64,000 nucleotides of DNA from Vitis vinifera (lineage: Eukaryota; Streptophyta; Magnoliopsida; Vitales; Vitaceae), in contig NC_081807.1 in NCBI RefSeq assembly GCF_030704535.1, positions 3,823,001 to 3,887,000 of the forward strand. Direction: 5' to 3'. This document shows, piece by piece, positions 11,940 to 25,499 of the stretch. Below the pieces are notes generated by a model. The model ran no database searches, was not told the DNA's origin, and was given only the letters and a program-made list of their open reading frames with translations. A program made the translations under genes and the position numbers. Each line of letters begins with the position of its first letter. Positions within the stretch are counted from its first letter, which is position 1.

Positions 11940-13815
11940 GATAGATAGATAAGCAGTACAAGAAAACCAAACATATAGCTAAGAAGGATTAACCTTAAGG
12001 TTCAAGTTGGCCTTCAATAATGCATATTGATCATATCATGATGTGCAATTCTTGTTGGCCGGCCTTCAATAATGCATTGAAGATATCAACACTGGTGGTG
12101 GGCAAATGATGTGAAGATTAAGTGTAAGAGCCATGACAAGACCAAGTAATGTTAAAACATTCTCGTATGAATTTTTCAACTAAATATTAGTAGAAGAATT
12201 GAGGTTAGAAAGTGTTCTTGTTTTTAACTTCAGAAAATAGGTAATGTGCGGCTAACTTATGGGTTACAATTTTCCCATCATGTCAAAGTCTCGATATTCT
12301 AACCCAAACCCGACACAATAATAATAGTGTTAATAATATAAACTCAAATACTACCTAATTACTAGACATGTAACATATCGTATAACTCATTTAATTCATT
12401 TAATAATTAAAACATCCTACTTAATAATCGATTGAATTAAATTTTGTATATATCTATATGATTAATATTTCAAAAAACAATTTTCACAAAAATAATTACT
12501 TCTTGATTCCATTAGAATTGTGACAAGTAATATGGAATAGAGAAAAGTGGGAAGCAAATCAAAATCTCAATGTTATTAAAAATATAAAGAAAAATCAAAT
12601 AAGATAAAGGTTAGTAAAAAACCTTATAAGTTTTAAAATTCTTTGCTAAAAAGGGAAATAAATAAATCAAAAAAAGCACGTCAAATAATATATATATATA
12701 TACCATGACAAACACGTTCCATGTCTCACATGAATGATTACTTTTATAAATCCAATTATTTTTACTAAAAATATTAAAATATATATATAACAGAGACCCA
12801 ATCACTGGATATATTCTTGAAGATTTGACGACTTACCAACCATGTTTTGTGCCCTTGTTTTTTCCAAGAGTTTGCAAGAAAAATGTTTGAGTCACACATC
12901 AACATATGCCTAATTAAAAATATAGCGGATGGGATTCGAGATCTCGTGGAAATCTAAAGCAAAATCTTTATTCATATTTATGATTAAAAAAATTGTTTGG
13001 ATTTGAAGTATCATGGAAAGAAAAGGTAAATTCTTTGGCACCACTAATTTATTATTAAAAAACTTCCCTTGCAATTTTCTTGGACTATGAATAGTCTCCT
13101 TGGATTTCACTTCATAGTTATTAGTTCAGCCTTATACCGTTGCAGTTGAGGAAGATGATGTGAAATTAGAAATTTTTTTATTTCCATGAGAGAAAATAAT
13201 GATTTTATAGTTTGTAATATCAATAGAATTTCAAGAAAATGTTAAAGTATTGTGTAATGGTACTTATAAAGTCTAAATTTGAAAGATTAATCATTGAATG
13301 ATGATGCAGATAAATAAGATTAAGATATAAAGATACAAACAAATAGAATTGGTGTGTTACACATGTGGGAGAATATAAAATATCTTTTCAATATTTAACA
13401 AAAAGGGTGTCGGTCGATTGATGGAGTCTTGAATCTCAATCAAATAATGATTCAAGAATTCATTGAATGAAGTAACAAACTTTTGGATAAAATAATTATC
13501 CCTCCCTCGATCTGAAATCATTCCTCCAAATTAATCAATAGGTTGGGTCTGCCCACCCCACATCATGTTCCTGTTATTGGATGCGCACCCTTTTACTTAA
13601 AAAATATTAGTGTTCCATTATTGTTTTTGTTTTCTAGCAATTCATCGCAGATTTTTAATCCTCTCTCTTTCGAATGGGTGGCAGCAGGCCCGAATCCAGA
13701 GAGAATCAGAAGCAAATACCCATGTCTTTCATAATTGTTAGAAATTATCGAGGGATGGTCTGCTTGTAGACCATGCTTTCACTGAACCTGAATTGCTAGA
13801 GAAATTATCAAACAG

Positions 13816-15469
13816 CCATGCCTAGCCCATCTAATCCTAAAATTTGCTTCTGTGCCCCACCCAGCTAGCAGTAGAGATGGGTTGGTTTGGCCTCGGATTG
13901 GTGCTTCACTGTTCAGCTTGTTTGGAGTTCAGAAGCAACGGATTGTTTTATAACTATTTTAAAAAATGGTTTTTTCATTTTAAAAAGGAAAACAAAAAGA
14001 TATTTTTTAATTATTTTCATTTATTTTATGAAAATCATTTTAAAAAATTATTATACAAATACGAAAAATGATTAAAAACAAAATTCTACATATAAAAGTT
14101 AAAAAACAAGTTAAAAACGTTTTTAAGTTCTCAAATAAACCTTTTAATTTTTTAAAATTATTCTTAAAAATTATTTTTCAGAACCATTTTTTAAATATAT
14201 TTTTTTTCAGAACAAAAAAAATAATAAAACACATTTAACAACTAAAAATCAATAAATAAAAGGGTTTTTAGAGAACATGTTTTAGTTATTTCACTTACTT
14301 TTGAAGAGCTATTTTAAAAAAATAATTATACAAATATAAATAATAATTAAAAGTAAAGTACATATATAAAAATTATTTTAAAATATAAAAAAAATTAAAA
14401 TATTTCATATTCTCAAATAGACATTTATCCTACAAAACATAAGAATATGGTTTTCAAAACTGTTGTTCATAACTATTTTCAATAATAATTATCGAATATG
14501 GTCTAAAATTTGTAGGTTTCACATTTAAATTCCTTAACTTTTGCATAGTTAACAGGATATATACTCATCCTTGAAGTTCATAGTTGATGGGATTAACATT
14601 TTCAAAGGTTATTTTCTTATCAATCCTCTCAAAGTCATGCTTACATTTGAAATTTGACGCTTACCAATCTCATCTTTCTCATCTAGTTTTGTCAATATAT
14701 TTGCTAAGCAGCAGAACACCATGTTGGAGTGGAATATTAATGTATATTTAATTAAAACAAAAGTTTATTTCAGAGTAATTTTGCTAAAAGGGTTTTTATT
14801 TGCATTATTTTTTCAAAGTGATTTTAAAAATGTGATTTCTAAAAGTGATTCTTGGGATTTTTTAAAGTATGTATATTAAGAAAAACCTTTAGAGCTTGTT
14901 TGACAATATTTTTAGAAAAACCCTTCTAATATATAAAGCACTTCAGAAGAAAATTCGAACACTTTATAAAATTTAAAAAACATTTTTAAATAGTTTAAAA
15001 AATTATTTATGATATTTTATGAGAAAACAATTGATAAACTATTTTTCCTAAAATACTTTAATTAAAAACACTTTTAATAGAAACAACGTTGCTGTCAAAA
15101 GTATTCTCACAGAGGAAATCTAAATAAAATCTTCACAAGTAAAACTATTCAATTGTAATTTAAAAACCCCACTTTCTGTTTCCTTGAATTATCAAAAGCT
15201 TCCGTGGATTTAATTTCATCTCGTAGAATGAGTGGATTGTTTAAGTTTTGCCTAATTGGCTTTGGCCTAGGTGATCAAAGGCATCATTTCTTTGAGGAAG
15301 TCGTCTGACTTCAACTCCTTACTACTCTCAGATGTAATATGAATTTGCCCTTGTGGTATTCGATTGAATGCTCCTTTGTTTGCTGACTAGTTCTGTTGGT
15401 CTCTTTGTTGTCTTACCAGAAGGAGAAGATAAAGAAGAAGAAGAAAGGATTTCCCAGAAAAGAAGAAAA
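13816..15469. other. Intergenic upstream of the first BURP gene
   Basis: AT-rich. Holds reverse-oriented copies of the foldback MITE family (about 13935-14235 and 14270-14480). The open frames near 13844-14075 run over these repeats and are not genes. The purine-rich leader just before 15470 (AGAAGAAGAAGAAAGG) is probably the 5' UTR of the BURP gene. Confidence 0.5.
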
Positions 15470-16846
15470 ATGAACCTGAGATTTTCCTTTTGGAGCATCT
15501 TCCTTCACTTTCTGGCTGTGATGGTAACCTCTCCACTCTTCAATTTATTCATATAGCATGCATACATCTTTGCAGTCTCTTGGAACTTCTATGCCCCTGC
15601 AGTTCAAGACGATGATGATGATTAAATACTGGTATAATTGTTATTATTTGATTGACATAATCTGTGGAAGCTGGAAATTTTGATGTTCATGGTAAAGTAC
15701 AAAGATTTTAGCTGGTAATATCATTTTCCATTTGAATGGAAATATAAGTAGTTCTAAATTTCATCATAATGGATGACCATTTTTAGTTTTCTTTTCAAGG
15801 GTTTTCGCATGGTTTTAGACAAATTTTCTTAGAAACCTTGTTTACTAAGTCATGTTACAGATCTCCATATTCTAAGCTGCAGACATTTCTCCCCATTTTT
15901 GTAGTGTTTCCATGGAAGTGGAGCCAGGGAGATGCCTAGAGAGGAGTTGATGGTGGCTCCAAAATTTCCCATGGATGATTTCCCAGAAGGGGTTAATGTA
16001 TTGCAACTCCATAGCATGGATGGAAGTGAGAAAAAGGATGGTGGGCAACATGCCATGGAGGACAGATTGCATGGTCATGATAAGCGAGGCGAAGAAACCC
16101 GAAAAAGGGAAGACACAGAGCATGTTCATGGTCATTCATCATCCCACATGGATCACTTGGACCCTTCAGTTGTTGTCTTCTTCACTATGAAGGATCTGAA
16201 GGTTGGGAAAACAATGCCCATCTACTTTGCCAAAACGGACCCTGCTTCTTCTCCTCGCATGTTACCTAAAGAAGAAGCTGATTCCATTCCTTTCTCATTT
16301 GCCCAACTCCCACACCTCCTTGAATTCTTCTCCTTTTCTCAAGGCTCCCCCCAAGCCAGAGCCATGGAAAATACACTTAGAGAATGTGGACTTAAGCCCA
16401 TCAGAGGAGAGACCAAGTTCTGTGCTACTTCCCTAGAATCCTTGCTTGATTTTGTGCATAGCATCTTTGGGCTGGAGTCCCATTTCCAAGTCTTAACAAC
16501 TTCCTATCTCACAAAGTCAAGTACCCTTTTCCAAAACTACACCTTCTTGGAAGTGCCTACAGAGATACCAGCTCCCAAAATGGTAGCTTGTCATACTATG
16601 CCCTACCCTTATGCAATTTTCTACTGCCATTCCCAAGTGAGTGAGAACAAGGTGTTTAAGGTGTCACTAGAAGGCCAAAATGGAGATAGGGTGGAAGCCT
16701 TTGCTGTTTGCCATTTGGATACCTCTGCCTGGAGCCGTGATCATGTGTCGTTCCGTGTGCTCGGGATCGAGCCTGGGACATCCCCTGTGTGTCATTTCTT
16801 CCCTGCATCCAACCTCATATGGGTTCCGAGGCCTACTCTGAACTAG
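15470..16846 (+). CDS. BURP-domain protein 1 (BNM2/USP-like; candidate stand-alone peptide cyclase)
   Basis: Exons 15470..15523 and 15905..16846 give 331 residues. Exon 1 encodes 18 residues of a secretory leader (MNLRFSFWSIFLHFLAVM), a phase-0 intron follows, and the leader ends within CFHGSGA. Residues 28-105 are a variable, His-rich linker with HGH motifs and no core-like repeat. The BURP domain (PF03181) runs from about 110 to 327 and has all four Cys-His pairs at 247/248, 259/260, 287/288 and 314/315, spaced CH-X10-CH-X26-CH-X25-CH. These residues form the copper sites in BURP peptide cyclases. It lies about 1 kb from a convergent DUF2775 gene (17839-18443). Classical naming would be BNM2- or USP-like seed/stress protein; the cyclase role is inferred from domain and neighbour. 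Confidence 0.93.
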
Positions 16847-17838
16847 TCATGTAACTGCAGTGTAATCACTGAAGCTATTACTATGATCTGGTATTCCACT
16901 TGGTGTTTGTTTTTCAACTGAAGGGCTCATAAATATAGAATAAATGAGTAGGTTTTGAATGTTGCTATATAAATAAGGGGTCTATTCAGAAGGTCAAGCA
17001 ATCAATAGTGACTCACCAGGTTTACTACTACAAGTTTTTATCAGTGGTAACATCTCATGCTGAATAGTTTTGTGCAAGAAATTTCTCTGCTTCTTGATTT
17101 TCAGTTTCTTTGATGAATCATTTTATGTCAACAGGCAGAAAATTGAATCAATTTCCTAGATTCTAGATCTTGAATCAGAACTTCAAAATCTTCCTGGATT
17201 CTAGATTGAAATCAGAGCTAACATTCTAGGAAATCTTTCTTCCATAGTCCAGTAACCTTTGCATTTGGACATTCCTTGACTCAGATCTAAAAATTTGGGA
17301 GTTGGGTACTTGATAAAAGTTACTAGAAATTTTCCAGGAATATGGAAAGAGAATCTGTAACTGTAAGGAAAACAGAGTGATTTTGGAAATAAAGATGAAA
17401 TTTGGTGATGAAACCAGGGCAATCTCTTTGGGGTTTCTTATTTCAACACCACACCCTTCAGAGGCAAAGATCCAACTGAAAAGAAAATGAAAACTGAAAG
17501 GGGAAAAATCTAGTGTTTTCTTGAATTTTGATGAGAAAATTTAACAGGGACAGGGTAATCTTCCATTGCTGGTATGGATTCACCAAACTGTCACTATTGT
17601 ATGTATATATCAGACCCATCTCTGTGCTTCAACACCATATACAGAATGTTTTTGTAAGCTTTTCTCAGTAGTTAACCTTTTCTACTATTATATTTTCTAG
17701 TCTTTTCAAGACATCCAAACACTTAAACCAGCCATAACCAACAACAGACAGAAAATCCAAAAACTGAAAGAGAAAAAAAATATTCAGACTTCCAACAGCA
17801 AACAGGCTAGTGGATTAATTGATGTACAAGCATGAACC
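16847..17838. other. Convergent spacer between BURP 1 and its DUF2775 partner
   Basis: About 1 kb shared by the two 3' ends. An AATAAA-like signal (GAATAAATGAG near 16938) may end the BURP transcript. Nothing else is recognisable. Confidence 0.45.
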
Positions 17839-18443
17839 CTAGTTATTATACTCTTTCTGATCATGACCATGCTTATGAAAATTCACCCTCAGGTTTACAG
17901 GCTCCACGAAGAACTTCTCTTTCTTCAGCTCAGGCTTCATCTCCACACCAAGAGGCTTCTCTCCCTTGCGCTCAACATGGCCATGATATATAATATTATT
18001 AGGCCTGGCATCAAAATCTCTAACAAAATGGTCCATTTTTCTTGCCTTTGATGAGAATGATGCTGGATCTTGATGAATAAAGCCTTTGATTGCTTCTGGC
18101 ATAGGTTGGCCTTTCATTATGCTCTTCCAGTAGTCTCCCATGTCCTTCCTTCCATCAATAAGCCCTGAAAACTGATCAAAACAAACAAGAATATACAAGA
18201 ATACTGTTATTCATATCAGATTCCTCCAAAACTCAACACAAAAAGGTCTAGCTAGTTCTGAGAAAATGAAAATGAAAATGAAAATTTATTGAATGATTTT
18301 GAACTGGGAATTTCAGTGCTGGGGAGTATGAGAACTGGGCATGCACACGTTAGATTTTGCTAGCATGTATGTTGTTTGTTTGATGAGAAAATGCTTACCA
18401 AGAGGAGCAAGAAAGAAATGAAGAAAGGAAAGGTGAATTTCAT
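17839..18443 (-). CDS. Organ-specific protein (DUF2775), candidate peptide precursor 3
   Basis: Exons complement(17839..18171, 18399..18443) give 125 residues: leader exon MKFTFPFFISFLLLL, phase-0 intron, FSGLIDG, then RKDMGDYWKSIMKGQPMP, the family signature. One good repeat follows: FVRDFDARPN then NIIY (74-77) and HGHVE. A second, worn repeat has NLRVNF at 108-113, with Phe where Tyr is expected, and ends in His-rich FHKHGHDQ. Compared with the genes at 5-12 kb the core changes from N-x-S-x-Y-H-D-D to N-I-I-Y-H-G-H. The acceptor at 18172 was chosen over a nearby alternative because it keeps 7 residues before the RKD motif, as in all paralogues. Convergent with BURP 1. Confidence 0.88.
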
Positions 18444-18514
18444 CTGTTTGCTGACTAATTGACTCATCCTTGGATTTGCTTAGCCTGTATGGTGGACTTT
18501 GCCTCTCCTACTTA

Positions 18515-18523
18515 TTATATATA
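18515..18523 (-). promoter_or_regulatory. TATA box of the DUF2775 gene at 17839-18443
   Basis: TATATATAA on the minus strand about 72 bp before the ATG, followed by TAAG as in the paralogues. Confidence 0.55.
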
Positions 18524-19304
18524 GACCAATACCCATGACATGGAAATTTATTTTCTTATTATTTTTATTTTTTAATAACAAAAAATATATATAAACTATA
18601 TGATCATCTTAATTTGAAACACGGAGTTTACACGGACTCCTGAATTTGAATATTTTAATTATTTCAAATATTTAATATAAAATAAAAGTATTCAAATCCA
18701 ATTGTCCAAAAGTCAAGAAGAACCCTCTTATTTTTTCTTTACCTGCACGTGATTTCTAATTTTTCAAATATTATTTTAATATAATTTTGATAAGCAAACA
18801 AAGAAAGATAAAAAGAAAACCACTAAACAAGTGATGTTGGGCTGTCAACTGTTTGTTGGTAGCGCAAAGGAGGTGGGTTGGGAAGTGTTTTTATAGTTTG
18901 ATAATTTATTTTGATAAATAATATTTTTTTTGAGAAATTATTTGAAAAATAAAGCGTTTTTTGAAAATATTTTTTATTTTTTTTGGGACTGTTTTGAAGA
19001 TTAAAAATAAAATATTATGTGTAAAAGTTATTTTTAATAAATATTTTATAAGGTAAGAAACAAATTAAAAACATTTCAAGTTTTCAAAATAAATTTTTAT
19101 TTTAGAAAACATTAAAAGTGTTTTTAAAAACTGTTCTAAGAAAAATTTTAAAAATGTTATCAAAAGTATTAAAAAAAAAAAAAACATGTTTTTAAGATAA
19201 ACTCTAAAAGTGTATTTGACTATTGTTTTCAAAAACTATTTCTTGTTCTTCAAAACAAAAAATGATAAAAACATATTTGACAACCAGAAAATATAAAATT
19301 AAGG

Positions 19305-19975
19305 CATGTTTAGTAATTGTTTTAGAAAATAATTTAAAAAAATATTTTTTGAGAATAATTTTTAAAAATTATTTTCTGATTTTTGTATAACAAAAATCTG
19401 TTTAAAAACCTAAAATTTTTTAAGCAATTTTTAATATTTTTAAATTTGTTTTAAAAATAAATTTTATATCTAGTATTTTATTTTTAATCATTCTACATGT
19501 ATATACAATTATTTCTTAAAACAACCCTCAAAAAATAAGTGAAAATAATATAAAATAATTAAAAAATATTCTCTAAAAATACCTTATTTTTTGTTCTTAA
19601 GAATAAAAAATGGAAAATAATTTTTTATTATTAAACATGTTTTTTGTATTTTTTATTTTGGAAAACAAAAAACTATTCTAAAAACCAATTTTGAAATGAA
19701 TCTTTATTTTTTGTTCTTAAAAACAGAAAATATAACGTTTTCATATAATATTTTTTAATTATTTTCACTTATTTTCTAATAACTATTTTAAAAAATAATC
19801 ATACAAATATATAAAATAATTAAAAATAAAACATTATATATATAAATAAATTTTAAAACATGAAAAATAAGATAAGAATATTTTGAATTCCCAAATTAAC
19901 AAATAGTTTTTAAAAAATAATTTTTAAAATCTATTTTTAAGAATTATTATCGTTATTAAATTATTAAACAACGTC
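19305..19975. repeat. Head-to-head pair of foldback MITE copies
   Basis: A plus-oriented copy (about 19305-19640) is followed by a minus-oriented copy (about 19700-19975) of the family described at 10080-10535, so the two arms could pair as a long imperfect inverted repeat. Confidence 0.5.
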
Positions 19976-21599
19976 TAAATTTTGTATCTTGTGATTTGCC
20001 ATCATGCATCATTCTATATTTTTCAAGGAAGTCAACGTTGATAGACAACAAGGGCTCATGAGTCATGAACACCCAAAAATAGTTATTAAATTTTTAGTAT
20101 ATAGTTCCTAAAAGGTGGACATGCCCTTTTACCAACTCTCTAATTTTTCCTTATCCCATTTTTTCCCTTCTGGTGTCATATGATAATCTCTAATTTTATT
20201 ATATATTAAAAATGATAAATAAAAAAAAAAAAAAACCTTTTAAATAATGTTTTTTTTCTCTCATTCAACCCTATTTTCCATTCAACACTGTTTTGTCATC
20301 TCCACGTACCATATCCATAAATTTAGTACAATCTTGATTAAATGATTGCCACAACTAAACTATTTTACTAATATTTTAATATATAGTTTACTATAACCTG
20401 ACAACTCTTTAATTAATTTTTTTTTTCCCCTTGCATGATCATATAGTATAAAATAATTCATAAGTTGAGTTGGGGTGATGTCACATCGTCATTTAACATT
20501 AAATAATATATAATTATTAAATGAATTTTGATATTAATTATTTGGTAGAAGACATTACAAAGAGAGAGGTTATATACTCCTATTTGCTCCATCTTTTATG
20601 TTGTTAATAAATTTTAATATTTTGATCTTTTTGTTTGTTTTAATATTTTTTTTATTTTGATTTAGCGTATTTAAAAAGAATGTCGTAAACTTATTTTTTA
20701 TTTTACTCTCCCTTTTTTCTCCTCTAATTTTTAGTTTAAGGTTCATAAAAAGAATTATCTATTGAAAAAGTACCAATTAAGCCATGTCATATATGCATTA
20801 AGATTTCAGTTTAGGGAGTCTAGGGGTCCTCCCCTACTAAATTAAAAAAACTCTTCTAGAAGGCAATTATTTTTATAGGAATTAGAGAATTTTTAAGCAC
20901 TTATATCTAAAATATTTTTACCTAAAATACTTTAAAAAATAAATCTTATAAGCGAAATAAATTTATATCTAATTAATATTTTTTTATTTTAATTTATTAT
21001 TTACACTTTTTTTCAATAATCTAAATTATTTTTATGCATTTTCAATTTTGGAAAATGGAAGTTAGATTGGTAGCTTTTTCAACAGTTTAGTTTAGTTTTT
21101 TCGTTTCTTTTTTTTTTTTTTTTTTGGCTGATTTTTCTACGTTAATTAATTTTTTTGTATATTTATTTAATAGGCTGATTTTTATTGTCAACTTTGAATG
21201 GTGGAGAAGGAAGTTGGTTAGGTAGCTTTTCAGTAGCTTAATTTTTTTCCTTTAATTGGATGGCAGACAAAAAGAAGATACTAATCACGTTGTGTGAAAG
21301 TTGACTTTGGAGCAATATCTCGAAACGAACCACAGGATCAATGTCTATGGCCCACATTTGTCTGTCATCAACAGTGATTAAAAAGCCTTGTCACACACGT
21401 ATTCTCTCTTACCCTTTTTAAGTGAAGGGACAGCATACCAATCCATTTGTTGCTTTATCATGCATGTAGACATTTTTAGTGGCCACAATTCATGTTGACT
21501 CAAATTCATCAATTAGATTAGTAAAGAACATGTTCAATAGCAAAACTAGCTGATCAAGATGTCCAATAATCCAACTTATTGGATCAAAAATTTAACTAG

Positions 21600-22260
21600 A
21601 ATAAATAAATAAATTGTTTTTTACTCATGATAGAAGTCTCAAAATTTTTGTTCCCGATCCTGTTTATTTACGTTGGATTGGTATTATTAGACTTCAATAT
21701 TACCTCCTCAACATGAGGCATTTGTGTATTGCTCTCACGATTTTTGCTCTGATACCAATTATTGGATCAGACTTAATCTATATCATCCAAAAATTAATTG
21801 ATATTTAAGCATTTTATGATTTTGGTATCATATTTTATAAGTCTAACAGTATAAAAACTACATTTGAATAATTCATCTAAACTTAAGATCAAATAAAACT
21901 ACGACATCCCAACTGTCTATACTTTTAACCTTTTTATCTTAAAACTAATTGTTATGTTAATATAAGTAAGTCACGTTAAATCTAAACTTGTATTCGAGAG
22001 ATGGTTATCCATACGTCGATAATGGGTGTATGGGTTCTCAAGAAGAGATGAGCAATGGTGGTCCCTTAGACTGCTCAGATCCACAAATGAATGAAAAGTT
22101 AGATCTACATTGGATCTCACTTAAATCTATCTTCTATAATATTTGACAAAACACTCTATAAGTATAAAATAAAAGTTGTCATTAGGATTGATCCATTCAG
22201 GCTTAAGATCGAGTAGCATTATTACACCCTCATCAATCTAGATAATTAAAATCTAGTATT
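21600..22260 (-). mobile_element. Possible old LTR-element remnant
   Basis: GCTCTGATACCA at 21746-21757 is exactly the reverse complement of the TGGTATCAGAGC primer-binding site used by plant LTR elements. The following region would then be the LTR of a minus-oriented element. No protein domain is recognisable, and the TG/CA border is not clear. A fossil at best; the match may be chance. Confidence 0.3.
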
Positions 22261-23783
22261 GACCAAACAAATAAATTAAGAATAGCCAAAGCAGAAAAAA
22301 AAAAAAAAAAAAGTCAACTTCTTGTGTTGATCATAATATATATACAAATGTCTGGTTGTAATGCTTTTGTTTCCATTTGGGTCATGCATGGTGTCATTGT
22401 TTTCTAGTGAAGTTCTTATATAGGTTGATGCGAGGTTTGGGGAAGGACAAAAACAGGTTATTATTTTTCTTTTATTTGTCACAGAAGTGGCAATCTATAG
22501 GTATGCATGCCTTCTTTATTATGTCAATCTGCCCTAACATATGATAATGAATTTTAAATGTAGGAGAGGACATGTGACCCTTTGGGAAAGGAGGGGCCTT
22601 CTTTTGATTGGTTGTGTAGAAAAATAAGAAGAAAAAAGGAAATACCATAGAACTAGAGAAAATATTTATTCTTCCTTTTTTGTTAGTCTAAAATATTTGT
22701 ATTATTTTTTTAAAAGTTAAGTTCCATTTTCAAATATTTTATTTTAATTATAATATATATAAACTTTAATTTCTAGGGAGGTGCTACGAGATGACAATTT
22801 ATTGTATAGAAAAATAAATTCGTGAACTTATTGATTGACCATCGATGTAAATTCATCGACCGTTTTTATATTTCAAAAAAATTCAAGCCCATTCAAAATT
22901 TCAGATTTAAATTTTTTTTTTTTTTTTTAAAATGGTCTCCTTAACCTAGCTAATTAATTCACATTGTTGGTCTATTTCCTACCACTTAAATCTGAGATTC
23001 AACCATGTTGTATTATAATTTTTATCATCTTCTCAAACTTCATGTGCCTGCTAACATAAGATTCTTTAAATCCGTTTGACTAAGCTGTCTGCTTTTGTAA
23101 AAAATAAAAAATAAAAGCCCATAGTTTTGAATGGAACAGTTGGAAATGTGCAATGAACCAGATGCAACAATCAAAAAAGGGTTTCTTAGATTCTCACTTC
23201 ACATGGAGGAGACAAAACATACAAAGAAAAACCGAAAGTTTAATTTTTTTATTTTATTTTTTTATTAATTTTGGTCCATTTTTCTACCTATTGGGTGGAA
23301 GACAGGAAATGTAAGTGAAAAGAAACAATATATTGTATAATATTGAATAGTATGAAAAACGTTTGGTTGTACTTCATGCAGGAATGATCAAAAAGTAGAG
23401 TTCCTACTTCCATCCACACCACTCTCTTTTCAGTTGCTTTAATCATTTCAACCTTTGAAAATTCTTCAGTGTTGCCCATTCTACTTTGGAATATTTGATT
23501 CATCTTCTTTCCTTTTTTTTTTTTTTTTTTAAATTAAATTGTATAAAAATTTAAAAATCACTACAGGGATGTAAGTCAAACTTTTGCTTCTTATTATTCT
23601 AATGATAACATCAACAGTTCAATAAGTCTTCCATAATTATTATTTTTATTCACCAAAAAAAAACAAAAAAAAGAAAAAAGAAAGAGAAGCTCCATGCGCT
23701 TATCCTAGTGTAGTTCACATTCCTCAACTCGTTTTGTTGACATTTTTCTTAAGCAGAAGATCGACGAAGAGGTAAAAGGAGAG

Positions 23784-24778
23784 ATGGGTCTTGGATTTTC
23801 TTCATCATGGAGCCTCAGCTTCTGTGTTCTGCTTGTTTTAATGGTATTCTCTAAATTTTTCCAGTTTGTTTCCATGAAGTTTGAGATTATCTAGAGTTGT
23901 TTCACCTCATCAAGCACCTTTTATTGAGCAGTTTTGGTTAGTGCTTTGATCAAACACATCAATCTAAGCTTTTACTATTGATTCAATTCCAGTCTGCAGA
24001 AGCCAGCAAAGGGGAATACAGTCTGCAGGAGCATGAAGATGGAGGTGAAGAAGCCATGGCTAGAAAGCATATCCATACTCATATGGACATGTCCATGCGT
24101 ATATTCTTCACAATAACTGAACTGAAGGTTGGGAAAAGGATACCTGTTTACTTCTCCAAGAGAGACCCTGCTACCTCTCCTCATCTGCTGCCTAGAGAAG
24201 AAGTTGAGTCCATCCCCTTCTCATCAGCCCAACTCCCATACCTTCTTCAGTTCTTCGGATTTTCTCAAGGTTCTCCACAGGCCATAGCCATGGAGAACAC
24301 ACTCAGACACTGTGAGACTGAGCCCATTGAAGGAGAGACCAAGTCATGCGTGACATCCTTAGAATCCATGCTTGATTTTTCCCAGAAAATATTCGGATTG
24401 AAGGCCAGTTTTGAAGTTATAAGCACTAAGCTTGGAGAGAAGACAACCAGTCTCCTGCAAAACTATACCATCCTGAAATTGCCCAAGCCCATCTCGGCTC
24501 CCAAAATGGTGGCCTGCCATACCTTGCCCTACCCTTATGCAGTTTTCTACTGTCACTTCCAAGAGGGTGAGAACAAGGTGTTTGAGGTTTCACTTGGGGG
24601 GGAGAATGGAGATAGAGTGGAAGCTGTTGCTGTTTGCCACATGGATACCTCTCAGTGGAACCAAGATCATGTGTCGTTTCGCTTGCTGGGAGTCCAACCA
24701 GGAGCCTCTCCGGTGTGCCATTTCTTCCCAGCAGATAACCTCATTTGGGTTCCTTCACCAGCCTTAATTCAGGACTAA
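23784..24778 (+). CDS. BURP-domain protein 2 (BNM2/USP-like; candidate stand-alone peptide cyclase)
   Basis: Exons 23784..23843 and 23993..24778 give 281 residues. Exon 1 (MGLGFSSSWSLSFCVLLVLM) and SAEA from exon 2 make the secretory leader; the intron is phase 0 and only 149 bp. The linker before the BURP domain is short, about 35 residues, with HIHTHMDM and no repeated core. The BURP domain has Cys-His pairs at 195/196, 207/208, 235/236 and 262/263 with X10, X26 and X25 spacing, identical to BURP 1, and ends LIWVPSPALIQD. It is a tandem paralogue of the gene at 15470-16846 with the linker shortened by some 50 residues. A convergent DUF2775 gene starts 0.7 kb downstream (25500-25893). Confidence 0.93.
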
Positions 24779-25499
24779 TAATTTGATTTGTGATAGTGAT
24801 TGTATGCTTCTTTATATTGGTCATGTCCCACACCCTTGAACTAAGTAATTGAATCATATTTTACATGTTTGTGTTGCATACTGAAGCATGAATCAGTCTT
24901 ATTATTGTGCATAGGGATGTCTCGGTTTGAGCTCTCTATTGTGCTCTGAGCTACCTGATCAGCTTGTAAGGATGGAGTTATATGGTAAATTCATAAGGGT
25001 TTATAGACACATCACCCTTGAAAAAAAAACTTATGTATTATATAACAAGTTTGTCCTTATTATATTTTTAATCCTCGACTAGACCTGACCAGACCTCAAT
25101 CGTAATTGAGAAAAGAGGAACTTCATTATTGTAATCCTTCTCCTTCATTTAATTAATAGATTCTGAGCGTTAATGTCGACTTTCATAGACAAACATCACA
25201 TTCATCGTCAAACCACGTAAACAACTTCTTATCTTTTCTTTATTTTTGTTAGTGTGATTTGGTTGACAGATTGGTGAGTTCTAACACACACAAAACATTT
25301 ACCAACAAGATTAGAGTTGATTTTCTTCATAGCCCGGCCAGGAAGGTATTATTAAAGAATCAATCATTTATATATTTTCAACAACAGAGCACACAAACAA
25401 ACTACTTGGAAATTCTTGGGCTGATCTCTATATATTATGAATACATACATCAGCTGTTTTCTTTCTGCTTCAAGTCCCTGACAATTACAGGCTAGCTAG
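24779..25499. other. Convergent spacer between BURP 2 and its DUF2775 partner
   Basis: About 0.7 kb holding the two 3' ends. The 78-codon frame at 25259-25495 has no recognisable feature. Confidence 0.45.

Larger units (their letters stand above)
11250..13815. repeat. Tandem segmental duplication, unit B
   Basis: Partner of unit A at 4795-10085. It carries the DUF2775 gene 11316-11871 and the same upstream blocks in the same order, with shorter spacing. Confidence 0.75.
18530..23783. other. Long intergenic stretch, repeat-rich
   Basis: No gene is supported over about 5 kb. It contains opposite-facing MITE copies (19305-19975), poly-T runs, and at about 21600-22260 a stretch that may be an old LTR-element piece. 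Short open frames at 21614-21808, 22276-22482 and 23288-23503 lack any family feature. Confidence 0.5.
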
